DNA of 64,000 nt from Gp6-AA40 sp036802945 (GCA_036802945.1 DAIRVG010000005.1:1-64000); one strand, 5' to 3'. Counted from the first letter of the stretch, positions 7,121-14,930 are shown. The notes: generated from the letters alone by a model not told the origin. Numbers and translations: made by a program.

Positions 7121-8436
7121 GCGTCCTCCTCGTCAGGCCCGGCTGCCCTGATCCGTCGCGCCAGCACCGACACGAGCGCGCGCCGCCGCACTTCCTCGAC
7201 CTCGAACTCGAACTCGCCGATGACGACGCGCTCACCAGGTGTTGGCAAGTGACCGAGCGCCTGAGTAATGAAGCCGTTGACGGTCGCCGCCTCCGTTTCC
7301 CACTCCGTGCCCAGAAACGTCGCTGCATCCTCGACCGGCATCTGACCCGGCAACCTGACCCGCCCGTCGGGCAGGGTCTCGGCAACCGGCTCGCCTGCCT
7401 TGAACTCATCGCCGACGTCCCCCAGCAGCTCCGAGAGCACGTCCTCCAGCGTGATCAGTCCTGATGTCCCGCCGAACTCGTCGACGACCAGCGCCTGATG
7501 TGTCCGGCGCTCGCGCAGGTGGCGCAGGACGCGGTCGACGGTCACGCTCTCATGGACGCTTGTAATCGGGCGGATCACGCTCTCGAGCGTGTCGCTGGTC
7601 ACCCCGCTCACCAGCCACCGCACGAGATCCTTGGTGTGCAACATACCGACGATGTTGTCGATCGATTCGCGATAGACGGGCAGGCGGGAGTACGGACTTT
7701 GCGCGACGAGGCGGATCACCTCGTCCAGCGGAGTCGCGATGTCAATCGCCGAGATTTCTGGCCGCGGGACCATCAGTTGTTTAGCCTGCCGCATGTTCAG
7801 GCGCAGCGCGCGGCGCAGGCGGCGATGCTCATCCGGTTCCAGGAGACCGCCGTCGCGGCTCTCCGCGATCAACAGCTCGATCTCTTCCGGTGAATGAATG
7901 TGACGATGCGTCTTCGGCGGCGCGCCGATCAGACGTCGAAGGACAAGGCTCGTGCCGTTCAGCCACGTGATAAGCGGCCGGTAGACCCACAGCGACGGCG
8001 CCATCGGCACGACCGCATATAGCGCCGCCTGAGTGGGGTATTGAAGCGCCAGCGACCTTGGTACGAGCTCCGCGAAAATGACCTGCGCCACGGTCAAGAG
8101 CAGCAGGACTATGCCGATCGACACGGACTGGGCGGTGCTTTCCTGCAGGCCCCCCGCCGCCACCCAGGGTGTAAGGGCGCCGGCAATGGTTGCTTGTGCG
8201 TAGGCACCCAGGACCAGCCCGGATACGGTGATGCCTATCTGGCAGGCGGCGATATACCGATCGAGGGATTCGGGCTTTTCGAGGATCGGCACCAGCCAGG
8301 AGGCGAGCGGATTACCCTCCTCGGCGAGCTGCTTGATCCGGCTGCGGCGGGCGCTAACGGCGGCGAATTCGGCGGCGACGTAGACGGCGTTGACGAGGAT
8401 CAACGCCGCGACGACAAGAACGGCTGCGAGAACCAC
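7117..8436 (-). CDS. CorC/HlyC-type membrane CBS protein, paralogue
   Basis: A 439-residue paralogue of the next gene downstream, with the same architecture. The DUF21 membrane domain (residues 1-175) has AQVIFAELVPRSLAL, the CBS pair (about 200-325) has YSRLPVYRES and HQALVVDEFGGTSGLITLEDV, and the CorC_HlyC domain follows (about 340-420). The GTG start is supported by the start of the membrane segment (VLAAVLVVAALILV). The stop overlaps the downstream GTG by 4 bases, so the two proteins are co-translated; they may form a heteromeric transporter. The spacer upstream faces the divergent sigma factor gene. Confidence 0.93.
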   Translation of the reverse strand: MVLAAVLVVAALILVNAVYVAAEFAAVSARRSRIKQLAEEGNPLASWLVPILEKPESLDRYIAACQIGITVSGLVLGAYAQATIAGALTPWVAAGGLQESTAQSVSIGIVLLLLTVAQVIFAELVPRSLALQYPTQAALYAVVPMAPSLWVYRPLITWLNGTSLVLRRLIGAPPKTHRHIHSPEEIELLIAESRDGGLLEPDEHRRLRRALRLNMRQAKQLMVPRPEISAIDIATPLDEVIRLVAQSPYSRLPVYRESIDNIVGMLHTKDLVRWLVSGVTSDTLESVIRPITSVHESVTVDRVLRHLRERRTHQALVVDEFGGTSGLITLEDVLSELLGDVGDEFKAGEPVAETLPDGRVRLPGQMPVEDAATFLGTEWETEAATVNGFITQALGHLPTPGERVVIGEFEFEVEEVRRRALVSVLARRIRAAGPDEEDA

Positions 8437-8438
8437 TC

Positions 8439-8525
8439 AGGTTCTCAAGCTTCTCACGTTCGCTACGGTCGAGGTGCCGTGGGTACAAGCAGGTTCAGGA
8501 GGCTCGGGGTTCAGAGGTTCGCGGA
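8439..8525. repeat. Degenerate GGTTC-type repeat between divergent genes
   Basis: Two clusters (8439-8462 and 8490-8524) of irregular units like AGGTTC, AAGCTTC, ACGTTC and GGGGTTC. It looks like a decayed member of the tandem arrays found elsewhere, without a clear period or second arm. It lies in the shared upstream region of the CBS-protein operon and the sigma factor. Confidence 0.4.
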
Positions 8526-8550
8526 TTCCCAGGGCCAGACCCGGGAATAA

Positions 8551-8563
8551 GACCGAATCGGTC
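8551..8563. promoter_or_regulatory. Dyad GACCG-AAT-CGGTC upstream of the sigma factor
   Basis: A perfect 5-bp inverted repeat with a 3-base centre, 28 bases before the ATG of the ECF sigma gene. It has the size of a small operator. No regulator is known; this is a positional inference only. Confidence 0.35.
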
Positions 8564-8591
8564 GGTGTTCTCCCAGCTAAAGAGGACACCA

Positions 8592-9212
8592 ATGAACAGG
8601 ATCGAAGACCGCCAGCTGATCGCGAGGCTGCAGGCGCGGGATGAGACGGCTGTGCACGAGCTCGCAGAGCGTTATGGATCACGGATTTACCAACTTGCCC
8701 TCCGCCAGATGAAGAACCGGGAAGACGCCGAAGAAGTCACCCAGGACGTTCTGGTGAAGGTTTACCGGAAGATCGGCGCGTTTCGCGGCGATTCAGCCCT
8801 TTCATCGTGGATTTACCGCATCACGTTCAACACCGCCATGTCACGGCTCCGGAATTCCCGGTTGGCGCGGGCGGCTGAACAACGCGATCAGGGGCGCGAC
8901 CGAGACGACGACCGTCAGCGGGCGCTGCGGGAGCCAGCCGACTGGTCGAACATGCCTGATGAGGCGCTGCTGCGCGCACAGCTGCGGCAGGCCGTGGTGA
9001 CGGCGATTCAGGAGCTGCCGGAGATATATCGCGTGCCGGTCGTACTGCGCGATATCGAAGGGTTGACCACCGAGGAAGCAAGTACCCGGCTTCACGTCAA
9101 AGATCAGACGCTCAAGTCGCGGCTCCATCGCGGACGGCTGATGCTTCGCGCGCGGCTGCAGGATTTCACGACAGGCCTCAATCTGCATCGCCCTACGCCA
9201 GCGTATTCCTAA
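8592..9212 (+). CDS. ECF-type RNA polymerase sigma factor
   Basis: A 206-residue sigma-70-family factor of the ECF class. Region 2 (about residues 15-85) includes DAEEVTQDVLVKVYRKI and the -10 recognition segment SSWIYRITFNTAMSRLR. A linker rich in Arg/Asp follows. Region 4 (about 130-185) reads LPEIYRVPVVLRDIEGLTTE, with a helix-turn-helix LHVKDQTLKSRLHRGR. The ATG at 8592 has AGAGGA 6 bases upstream and was preferred over an in-frame ATG at 8565. No anti-sigma factor follows; the next gene is convergent. Control is therefore by an unlinked partner or by expression level. Confidence 0.93.
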   Translation: MNRIEDRQLIARLQARDETAVHELAERYGSRIYQLALRQMKNREDAEEVTQDVLVKVYRKIGAFRGDSALSSWIYRITFNTAMSRLRNSRLARAAEQRDQGRDRDDDRQRALREPADWSNMPDEALLRAQLRQAVVTAIQELPEIYRVPVVLRDIEGLTTEEASTRLHVKDQTLKSRLHRGRLMLRARLQDFTTGLNLHRPTPAYS

Positions 9213-9223
9213 ACGCCCACGGG

Positions 9224-9280
9224 CCACGGAGACACGGAGACACATATGCTCCGGGCCTTCGTGTCTCCGTGGCTCGTCTC
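9224..9280. terminator. Octamer palindrome between convergent genes
   Basis: CACGGAGA units (left arm) and their complement form a perfect 12-bp stem: CCACGGAGACAC at 9224-9235 and GTGTCTCCGTGG at 9261-9272. It fills the spacer after the sigma factor stop (9210-9212), facing the stop of the M28 peptidase, and is a good candidate for a bidirectional terminator, although no T-run follows. Confidence 0.7.
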
Positions 9281-9293
9281 AAACCGAAGAAAT

Positions 9294-10877
9294 TCAGCGC
9301 GGGGGTTGGGAGGCCTGCGCAATGCGCGCGGCGAATTCGAGCGCGAGCGCCGCGACTCGCGCCGTTCCCTCCTTGTCGATCTTGTCCCAGTCGTCGGTTG
9401 GCCGGTGATAGTCGGCGTGGAATCCGGTAAAGAAATTGACCGCCGGCACTCGCGCGTCGAGGAAGTTCGAGTCGTCGCTTCGCCCCGCGCCCGGTCCCTC
9501 CTGCTTGATTTCGAGCCCCCCGGTCGCCCGTGCGGCCGCCATGAGGTCGGTCTTCAGGTTGCCGGTGTTGAGCCCGCTGACGTCGACGGCCCCGCGTGCT
9601 CGACCGACCATATCCAGGTTCAGCATCGCGACGGTATTCGCGAGTAACACAGGCGGCGCCTTGACGTAGTGCGCGGAGCCAAGCAGCCCGCGCTCCTCGC
9701 CCGCAAACGCAACGAAGATCAGCGTCCGCGGAAACCGCTCGCGCTCCGCCATCGCCGCGCGTGCGATCTCGATGATGGATGCCGTTCCTGACGCGTTATC
9801 GTCCGCGCCGTTGTGAATCTCTCCTGTCCGGTCGGGCGTCACAGACAATCGGCCGCCGAGACCGACGTGGTCATAGTGGGCGCCAATGACGATCGCTTCA
9901 GCCGCCTTTGCTGGGTCCGATCCTGGAATGATCCCCACGACATTGCGCACCGTACGCCGATCGTGCGCGAGATACTCGGTGTAGTCCACGCGCGCCATGT
10001 TCAGCGGCTTCGATCTCGGCCGAAGGTCGCGGTTGATCTGGACCGCCAGCGCGTCGAGCCCCCATGCATCGAGTAACGGCTGCACCTCGTTGCGCCGTAC
10101 CCGCAGTACGGGCATCCCCGCTTCATCGGCATCCGGCATCACCTCGAAGGAGTGGTACAGACCTTCGTCGGTCGTGTGCGACGGATCCGAAACGACAAGC
10201 AGGACGCGCGCTCCCCGATTGTGGGCGGTTTCTGCTTTTCTGTAGAGCGTCGATTCCGGCATCGGCCGGTTTCCATTCAATGGGCTGTTTCGATCGGCCT
10301 CTTGCGGTTCGTGACTGAAGATGAGAACGGCTTTGCCCGACACGTCAAGGCCAGCGTAGTCGTCATAGCTGGCCTGCGCCGCCGAGAGGCCGAATCCGGC
10401 AAACACCAGCGGCAGACTCTCCAGCTGCTGCGAGGGGGTCTCGGGGGACTCATTCGGAACCGTCGACAGCGGGTAGTACGTGGATCCAAGGACGAGGTTG
10501 ACCGATCGCCCACGGTCCGACACGACGAGCGAGTTGCCGCGTCCAACGGCGAGTCCGGCCACCAGCTCGAAGGGCTGGAACCAGCCGCGGTCTCCCGCTT
10601 TGACGGCCAGCGCCTCCGTCTTCGAGTTCCGCGCTTCGGGGGACAGGTCGGAGGACACGTCGCCGCCCGGAATCAACCCGATACTCTTGAACTGCTCTGC
10701 GATGTAATCGGCCGCCCGATTCAGCTCAGGACCGCCGTCCGCCCGCCCTTTCATCTCATCGGATGCGAGAACCTTGATGTGATCAAGGAGGCGGTCTGCA
10801 TCGATCGCCGGTAATGCAGCGCGGCTTGAGACCGTCAGCAGGACCAACCCAACGCCAAGGCACGCGAGCTTCCTCAC
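9294..10877 (-). CDS. Secreted M28 family zinc aminopeptidase with PA domain
   Basis: A 527-residue exported metallopeptidase. The signal peptide is RKLACLGVGLVLLTVSSRAALPA. A protease-associated domain (about residues 145-260) precedes the M28 catalytic core (about 310-520). The two-zinc site is visible: GAHYDHVG (His), NGADDNASGTA (bridging Asp), FAGEERGLLGS (catalytic Glu and Glu ligand), LNLDMVGR (Asp) and ADYHRPTDDWD (His). It should trim N-terminal residues from peptides outside the cytoplasm. The GTG start is preceded by TAGGAT at 10889-10884, 6 bases before it, and by no clear ribosome binding site. The malate-dehydrogenase-like gene lies upstream on the same strand, with a heptamer array between them. 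Confidence 0.93.
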   Translation of the reverse strand: MRKLACLGVGLVLLTVSSRAALPAIDADRLLDHIKVLASDEMKGRADGGPELNRAADYIAEQFKSIGLIPGGDVSSDLSPEARNSKTEALAVKAGDRGWFQPFELVAGLAVGRGNSLVVSDRGRSVNLVLGSTYYPLSTVPNESPETPSQQLESLPLVFAGFGLSAAQASYDDYAGLDVSGKAVLIFSHEPQEADRNSPLNGNRPMPESTLYRKAETAHNRGARVLLVVSDPSHTTDEGLYHSFEVMPDADEAGMPVLRVRRNEVQPLLDAWGLDALAVQINRDLRPRSKPLNMARVDYTEYLAHDRRTVRNVVGIIPGSDPAKAAEAIVIGAHYDHVGLGGRLSVTPDRTGEIHNGADDNASGTASIIEIARAAMAERERFPRTLIFVAFAGEERGLLGSAHYVKAPPVLLANTVAMLNLDMVGRARGAVDVSGLNTGNLKTDLMAAARATGGLEIKQEGPGAGRSDDSNFLDARVPAVNFFTGFHADYHRPTDDWDKIDKEGTARVAALALEFAARIAQASQPPR

Positions 10878-10905
10878 AAAGCGATCCTATACGGCGGTGA
10901 TGCAA

Positions 10906-10975
10906 GTTGCGAGTTGCGAGTTGCGAATTCCGAGTCCCGAGTCCCGAATCCCGAACCCCGAACCACGAATCCCGA
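10906..10975. repeat. Ten-unit heptamer array, consensus RTYSCGA
   Basis: Exactly ten 7-mers without a break: GTTGCGA three times, ATTCCGA, GTCCCGA twice, ATCCCGA, ACCCCGA, ACCACGA, ATCCCGA. Only single-base changes separate neighbours. In the direction of transcription (minus) it begins 13 bases after the stop of the malate-dehydrogenase-like gene and ends 28 bases before the M28 start. Unlike most other arrays in the window it has no second arm. Confidence 0.9.
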
Positions 10976-10988
10976 ACGGCTCCAGCTA

Positions 10989-11837
10989 TCAGACGCTGAG
11001 TGCGGTGTCGAGTTGGACTCGCTCGCGCGTGTTCAGGGACGGTACACGTGTCTGGACGATGCCGTGGGACGCCAGGAGGGCGGGCAGAGTGCCCACGCGG
11101 TCGCGCACGCCGAACTCGCCGCTCAGCACGGTGAGCACGTTGTACGACCGGCGCGACGAATCGAGGATTGCTTCAACGGTTCGCGCCGCCGCGGCGCCGA
11201 GCGTATGCGGGCCGGGCGGCCACAAGCGCGCGACGCGCCCCTCGATGCGGGTAAGCTGCACCTGAGACAGGGCCCGGTCGAGGGCGTAACCACCGATCGA
11301 TGCGTCGCTCCACGGAACGACGAACGACCCCGGTGGCGCGCCAAGCACCGCCAGCGACACTTCATCGGGTGAGCACCCGGCTTCCATCGCGACGATCGCC
11401 GCGATCGCAGCGCTCAGCGCCTCAGGTGCCGATCCGATCACCCGGCGGCGCTCGACACGTGCCTCGCGCACAGAGGCCACAATGAGATCGCCCTGCATCA
11501 CTCCCGCGAAGACCAGCGGCGCAATTTCGCAGGCCGGTGCGAGCTGCCTGATCATTGCGAGCCCCTCTTCCCCCCGCCACTCTGGCGATCCGGGCGCGAA
11601 CCGGTCTGCAATCACGCACACTGCGCAGCCCGTCGCGTGCGACCAGTCGTCGGTGCCGTTCAGCTGCGTGTGGAAGCCCCCGATAGCGCCTGACTGCCTG
11701 ATGTCGAGTGCTTTACCGGAGGCCGCCTTCGCGGTCGAATCAATCACAAGAATGTGACTGACGTGATCGCGGGCCGCGAGCGCCTGCGCGCACGCGCCGC
11801 CGATGTCACCCGCGCCGATGATCGCGACGGTCGTCAT
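10989..11837 (-). CDS. Malate/lactate dehydrogenase-like protein lacking catalytic residues
   Basis: A 282-residue protein. The N-terminus is a good Rossmann NAD(H) motif (VAIIGAGDIGGACAQALA) with the acidic residue in LVIDS, and the C-terminal half keeps the family pattern (RVIGSAPEALSAA, VPWSDASIGG, EAILDSSRRSYNVL, LSGEFGV). The catalytic elements are lost: GEHGD of the family is replaced by GAPPGS, so the proton-shuttling His is missing; TNPVD becomes FAGVMQ; and the Arg of LDSAR is gone. It probably binds NAD(H) but cannot run the malate or lactate reaction. The ATG at 11837 was chosen because the Rossmann strand starts there. It is divergent from the SDR gene (63 bases between starts). 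Confidence 0.8.
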   Translation of the reverse strand: MTTVAIIGAGDIGGACAQALAARDHVSHILVIDSTAKAASGKALDIRQSGAIGGFHTQLNGTDDWSHATGCAVCVIADRFAPGSPEWRGEEGLAMIRQLAPACEIAPLVFAGVMQGDLIVASVREARVERRRVIGSAPEALSAAIAAIVAMEAGCSPDEVSLAVLGAPPGSFVVPWSDASIGGYALDRALSQVQLTRIEGRVARLWPPGPHTLGAAAARTVEAILDSSRRSYNVLTVLSGEFGVRDRVGTLPALLASHGIVQTRVPSLNTRERVQLDTALSV

Positions 11838-11900
11838 GATTCGGTGGAGTATTCTACTTGGCGCGCCGAAGCGTGTGGCGCGGAGGCGGGCGTAGTCGTC

Positions 11901-12626
11901 ATGTCGACACTTACGGGCAAGAGCGCGGTCGTGACCGGCGGATCGCGCGGAATTGGACTCGCGATTGCTCGTGCGCTCCTGGCGCGCGGCGCCAGTGTGA
12001 TGATCACGGGAACCAGTGAAAAGCACCTTGCGGACGCGTCGCGCGAGTTGGAGTCCGTTGCGCGCGGTGGTTCTGTGATCGCGCAAATCGCCGATGTGCG
12101 CAAGTACGAAGACGTCGAACGCATGCTGAATGCGGTGGTGTCGCGCTTCGGCGGGATCGACGTGCTCATCAACAACGCCGGGGTCGGCGTCTTCACGCCG
12201 GTGTCGGAGATGTCGGTCGAGCAGTGGCACGACGTCATCGACACCAATCTCACCGGTGTCTTTTATTGTTGTCACGCGGCACTGCCCCACCTGCGCACGC
12301 GCGGCGGCGGATGGATCATCAACATCAGCAGCCTTGCCGGGAAGAACGCATTTCCCGACGGGGCTGCGTACTGCGCCTCGAAGTCGGGCCTCGATGCCTT
12401 CAGCGAATCGCTGATGCAGGAGGTCAGGCACGACGGCATTCGCGTCGCGTACGTGATGCCGGGCTCGGTGAACACGGCGTTCAGCGGTCAGCAGCTGAGC
12501 GGCCAGGACTGGAAGCTGGCGCCCGAGGACGTGGCCGAGGTCGTGACCGATCTCCTGGCGCATCCGTCGCGCAGTCTTCCGAGTCGCGTCGAGATCCGTC
12601 CGGCGCGGCCGCCGAAGAAAGGTTGA
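11901..12626 (+). CDS. Short-chain dehydrogenase/reductase
   Basis: A 241-residue classical SDR. It has the cofactor loop VVTGGSRGIGLAIA (residues 10-23), NNAG (about 87-90), a catalytic Ser in INISSLAG, and the YCASK motif that holds the catalytic Tyr and Lys. The substrate is not predictable; such proteins reduce ketones or oxidise alcohols with NADP(H) or NAD(H). The ATG at 11901 begins just before the first beta strand. The stop codon overlaps the start of the next small gene (TGATGA), and that gene overlaps the pseudokinase, giving a tightly coupled three-gene unit. Confidence 0.93.
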   Translation: MSTLTGKSAVVTGGSRGIGLAIARALLARGASVMITGTSEKHLADASRELESVARGGSVIAQIADVRKYEDVERMLNAVVSRFGGIDVLINNAGVGVFTPVSEMSVEQWHDVIDTNLTGVFYCCHAALPHLRTRGGGWIINISSLAGKNAFPDGAAYCASKSGLDAFSESLMQEVRHDGIRVAYVMPGSVNTAFSGQQLSGQDWKLAPEDVAEVVTDLLAHPSRSLPSRVEIRPARPPKKG

Positions 12627-12877
12627 TGATGAGCGCGTTGGACAAGCACCGGCAGGCTCTCGAAGTGCACGAAACGATGATGGGATCGGGGCGGGGGCGG
12701 CTTGCCGTCGCGCTCGATCTGCTCACCGATGCACTGGCGATGATCGGCCAGCACGGCGTCTACTGCCAGAGCACGCGGATGCCCGGGCGACCCATGCTCG
12801 ACATCGCGATCGTGCTCGAGCAGATCGGCGACGCCAAGGAGCTGGTGCAGACCGTCATCGAGCAGAAGACTGCATGA
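12626..12877 (+). CDS. Small soluble protein, unknown function
   Basis: An 83-residue protein, mostly predicted helical by residue pattern, with an amphipathic first half (ALDKHRQALEVHETMM) and a second half ending in EQIGDAKELVQTVIEQKTA. It has no signal peptide, no membrane segment and one Cys (VYCQ). Both ends overlap their neighbours by 3-4 bases (SDR upstream, pseudokinase downstream), which strongly suggests a real, co-translated gene. I do not recognise the family. The context suggests a partner of the pseudokinase. Confidence 0.7.
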   Translation: MMSALDKHRQALEVHETMMGSGRGRLAVALDLLTDALAMIGQHGVYCQSTRMPGRPMLDIAIVLEQIGDAKELVQTVIEQKTA

Positions 12878-13779
12878 GCGACGCGATCCCCGGCCCTCTC
12901 GCGGTCGTCGCGCACTACAACCTGCTCGAACGGCTGGAGCCTGCCGGACCGGGCGAATTGTTTCGCGCGCGCGACACGAAGCTTGGCCGCACGGTCGCGG
13001 TGCGGCTCCTTCCGCCGGGGTTCACCGCTCCCGACGCGCGCGAGGAGTTCATCGGTAACGCCCGCGGTCTCGCGGCGCTCTCCCATCCAAACGTCACCAC
13101 CCTGTTCGACGTCGGCGAGCACGAGGGACGCATCTATCTCGTGTTCGAGTTCCTCAAGGGTCAGTCGCTGCGATCCGAAATGGGTGGGCGGCCGATCAAC
13201 GTGCGGCGCGCGTTGGACCTCGCCGTTCAGATGGCAGACGCCGTTGCGGACGCGCATGCGTGCGGCTACGTGCACGGCGGCCTGAGTCCCGAGTCGGTCG
13301 TCATCACGGCAAAGGGGCACGCGAAGATCCCGGCGTTTGCGCTCGCGTGCCGCGAGGGCTTCGCTTCCTCGACCGACGCGCGGCTTCACGATTACGATTC
13401 GCCTGAAGAGGCGCGGGGCCTGCCCTCGGACGAGCGCTCCGACATCTATTCTGTGGGCGCGGTGCTGTTCGAGATGCTCACTGGGAAGCGTCCGCTGCAT
13501 CGCGGCACAGCCGCGCCGAGCGCCACCAATCCCCACGTCCCGCCCGAGCTGGACGAAGTGGTGTTGAAGGCCGTCGCGCCGAATCCGGACAGCCGGTATC
13601 AGAGCTCCGCCGCGTTTGCCGCCGGGCTTCGAAGCGCCGGTGCCATTCTCGACGCGCGAGGAATGTTCGGTGACGAACCGGACGATGAGCCGCGTTCGAG
13701 CAATATCGGCGGCATCCTGATCATGACTGTCGTGATTCTGCTGGGGATCGCGGCGGTGGTCTGGTGGTTTTCGCGTTAG
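12874..13779 (+). CDS. Membrane-anchored pseudokinase (Ser/Thr kinase fold)
   Basis: A 301-residue protein with a protein-kinase-like domain (about residues 12-260) and one C-terminal transmembrane helix (about 278-297, GGILIMTVVILLGIAAVVWW), so the kinase fold faces the cytoplasm. The fold is clear from the TLFDVGEHEGRIYLVFEFLKG hinge-like region, SDIYSVGAVLFEMLTGKRP and the SPE near the activation segment end. All three catalytic motifs are altered: the VAIK lysine is Arg (VAVRLL), HRDLKPEN is HGGLSPES with no catalytic Asp, and DFG is AFA. It should not phosphorylate proteins, and nucleotide binding is doubtful. It overlaps the small gene upstream and, by 4 bases, the convergent receiver-domain gene downstream. 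Confidence 0.88.
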   Translation: MSDAIPGPLAVVAHYNLLERLEPAGPGELFRARDTKLGRTVAVRLLPPGFTAPDAREEFIGNARGLAALSHPNVTTLFDVGEHEGRIYLVFEFLKGQSLRSEMGGRPINVRRALDLAVQMADAVADAHACGYVHGGLSPESVVITAKGHAKIPAFALACREGFASSTDARLHDYDSPEEARGLPSDERSDIYSVGAVLFEMLTGKRPLHRGTAAPSATNPHVPPELDEVVLKAVAPNPDSRYQSSAAFAAGLRSAGAILDARGMFGDEPDDEPRSSNIGGILIMTVVILLGIAAVVWWFSR

Positions 13780-14123
13780 CCTTTCAGAATTTCCCCCAAA
13801 CGATCCGCGAACGCCGAGCGCGCGAGCACTTCGTCGATTCCAGCCTCGCGCGCGGCGGCAATCGTGTCGGTCTGCACATGGGACACGAAGCCAAGCGTGC
13901 GGATCGCCTTCGTCCGCGGGTCGGTCTTCAATTCCGCGATCACGCTCATCGGGTGCAGCCTTGAACTGTTCAGGTCGAGGATCACCAGCGTAGGTTGCTT
14001 CTCCTTGATCCGGTCCACTGCCGCCCCGGGTGTCCGCTCGAAGTAGATGTCGGCCCCGATCGCCTTTGCGGCCGTGGAAATCTTCACCGAGAAGAGCAGG
14101 TCGTCGAGGACACACACAATCAT
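13776..14123 (-). CDS. Stand-alone receiver-like domain protein
   Basis: A 115-residue protein consisting only of a response-regulator receiver fold. Acidic residues lie near the N-terminus (CVLDDLLF), and the phosphate-accepting Asp is probably that of LVILDLNSS (about residue 50). A Ser stands where Thr/Ser is expected (GFVSH, about 80). The invariant Lys of the family is replaced (LARSAF), so phosphorylation may be weak or absent. There is no output domain. The ATG at 14123 is preceded by TACAAT only 7 bases upstream and has no ribosome binding site. The 3' end overlaps the pseudokinase gene by 4 bases. Confidence 0.75.
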   Translation of the reverse strand: MIVCVLDDLLFSVKISTAAKAIGADIYFERTPGAAVDRIKEKQPTLVILDLNSSRLHPMSVIAELKTDPRTKAIRTLGFVSHVQTDTIAAAREAGIDEVLARSAFADRLGEILKG

Positions 14124-14140
14124 GTGTAGGATTGTAGTGA
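14124..14140. promoter_or_regulatory. 17-base divergent start region with overlapping -10 boxes
   Basis: Only 17 bases separate the ATG of the receiver gene (minus) and that of the MBL gene (plus). A TACAAT box on the minus strand (14136-14131) and TAGGAT on the plus strand (14127-14132) overlap each other. Both would give leaderless transcripts, and the -35 regions must lie in the opposite coding sequences. Confidence 0.4.
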
Positions 14141-14809
14141 ATGATCCTCGAAGTCCGCGCAGAGGCCCCGTTCTACAAGAACGGGTTTGTCGTCGGATGC
14201 GAGCGAACCCGTGAAGGGGTGATCATCGATCCGGGTGACGAGGTGGACGGACTGCTTGCAGCGGTCCGCGACCACGACTTGCAGGTTCAGTACATCCTGC
14301 TGACGCACGCCCATATTGATCACATCACCGGCGTAGGCACCGCCAAGGAAGCGCTCGATGTTCCCGTGTATCTGCATCAGGACGACCTCCTTCTGTACGA
14401 CGCGATCGAACAGCAGGGGGCGATGTTCGGCTTCAAGACTCGGAAGCAGCCGCCAGTCGACGTGTTCTACGACCTGACGCCGCTCCATTTCGGCGATTAC
14501 GACGTGCGTCTGCACCACACGCCGGGCCATTCCCCGGGCGGCGTTTGCCTGCAGATTGGGAAGAAAGGATCCGCGGCAACGGATCTATTCGTCGGCGACA
14601 CGCTCTTCGCCGGATCGATTGGACGAACCGATCTGCCTGGCGGCGACTACGCGACGCTGATGCGGTCGATTACCGAAGTCCTGTTTCCACTTGGGGACGA
14701 CCGTATCGTGCATCCGGGCCATGGTCCGGACACCACGATTGGACGAGAGAAGAAGACGAATCCGTTTGTCGCGGAGTACCTCGCCACGAAGGCCACAAAG
14801 ACGAGTTAA
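14141..14809 (+). CDS. MBL-fold metallohydrolase, glyoxalase II-like
   Basis: A 222-residue cytoplasmic metallo-beta-lactamase-fold hydrolase. Metal ligands are seen in THAHIDH (residues 49-55), the single His in HTPGHSPGG (about 128), the bridging Asp in FVGDTLF and the last His in HPGHGPDT. The length and the GRTDLPGGD segment match the YcbL-type hydroxyacylglutathione hydrolase-like group; the true thioester substrate is unknown. The last residues (ATKATKTS) are encoded by the CACAAAG-type repeat that follows. It is divergent from the receiver-domain gene and convergent to the FHA gene. Confidence 0.92.
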   Translation: MILEVRAEAPFYKNGFVVGCERTREGVIIDPGDEVDGLLAAVRDHDLQVQYILLTHAHIDHITGVGTAKEALDVPVYLHQDDLLLYDAIEQQGAMFGFKTRKQPPVDVFYDLTPLHFGDYDVRLHHTPGHSPGGVCLQIGKKGSAATDLFVGDTLFAGSIGRTDLPGGDYATLMRSITEVLFPLGDDRIVHPGHGPDTTIGREKKTNPFVAEYLATKATKTS

Positions 14810-14930
14810 ACCACAAAGCTCACAAAGGACACCAAGGTTAGAGCACAAAGAAAAATAGATCCTTTGTGTTCTAAATCTTCGTGACCTTGGTGATCTTCGT
14901 GGTTCACCCCATCTTCGTGACCTCGGTGGC
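14785..14930. repeat. Nonamer palindrome (CACAAAGNN) between convergent genes
   Basis: The left arm is made of CACAAAG/CACCAAG/CACGAAG units, and the right arm (14877-14930) is six 9-mers of the type CTTCGTGAC, CTTGGTGAT, CTCGGTGGC. They pair as a long imperfect hairpin across an A-rich loop near 14851-14859. The left end codes for the last residues of the MBL protein, and the right end touches the stop codon of the FHA gene. A likely two-way terminator. Confidence 0.85.

Noticed and set aside
10989..12563. Long minus-strand frame extending the malate-dehydrogenase-like gene upstream
   Set aside because: The extra 242 residues are antisense to the SDR gene and low in complexity; the Rossmann fold starts at 11837.
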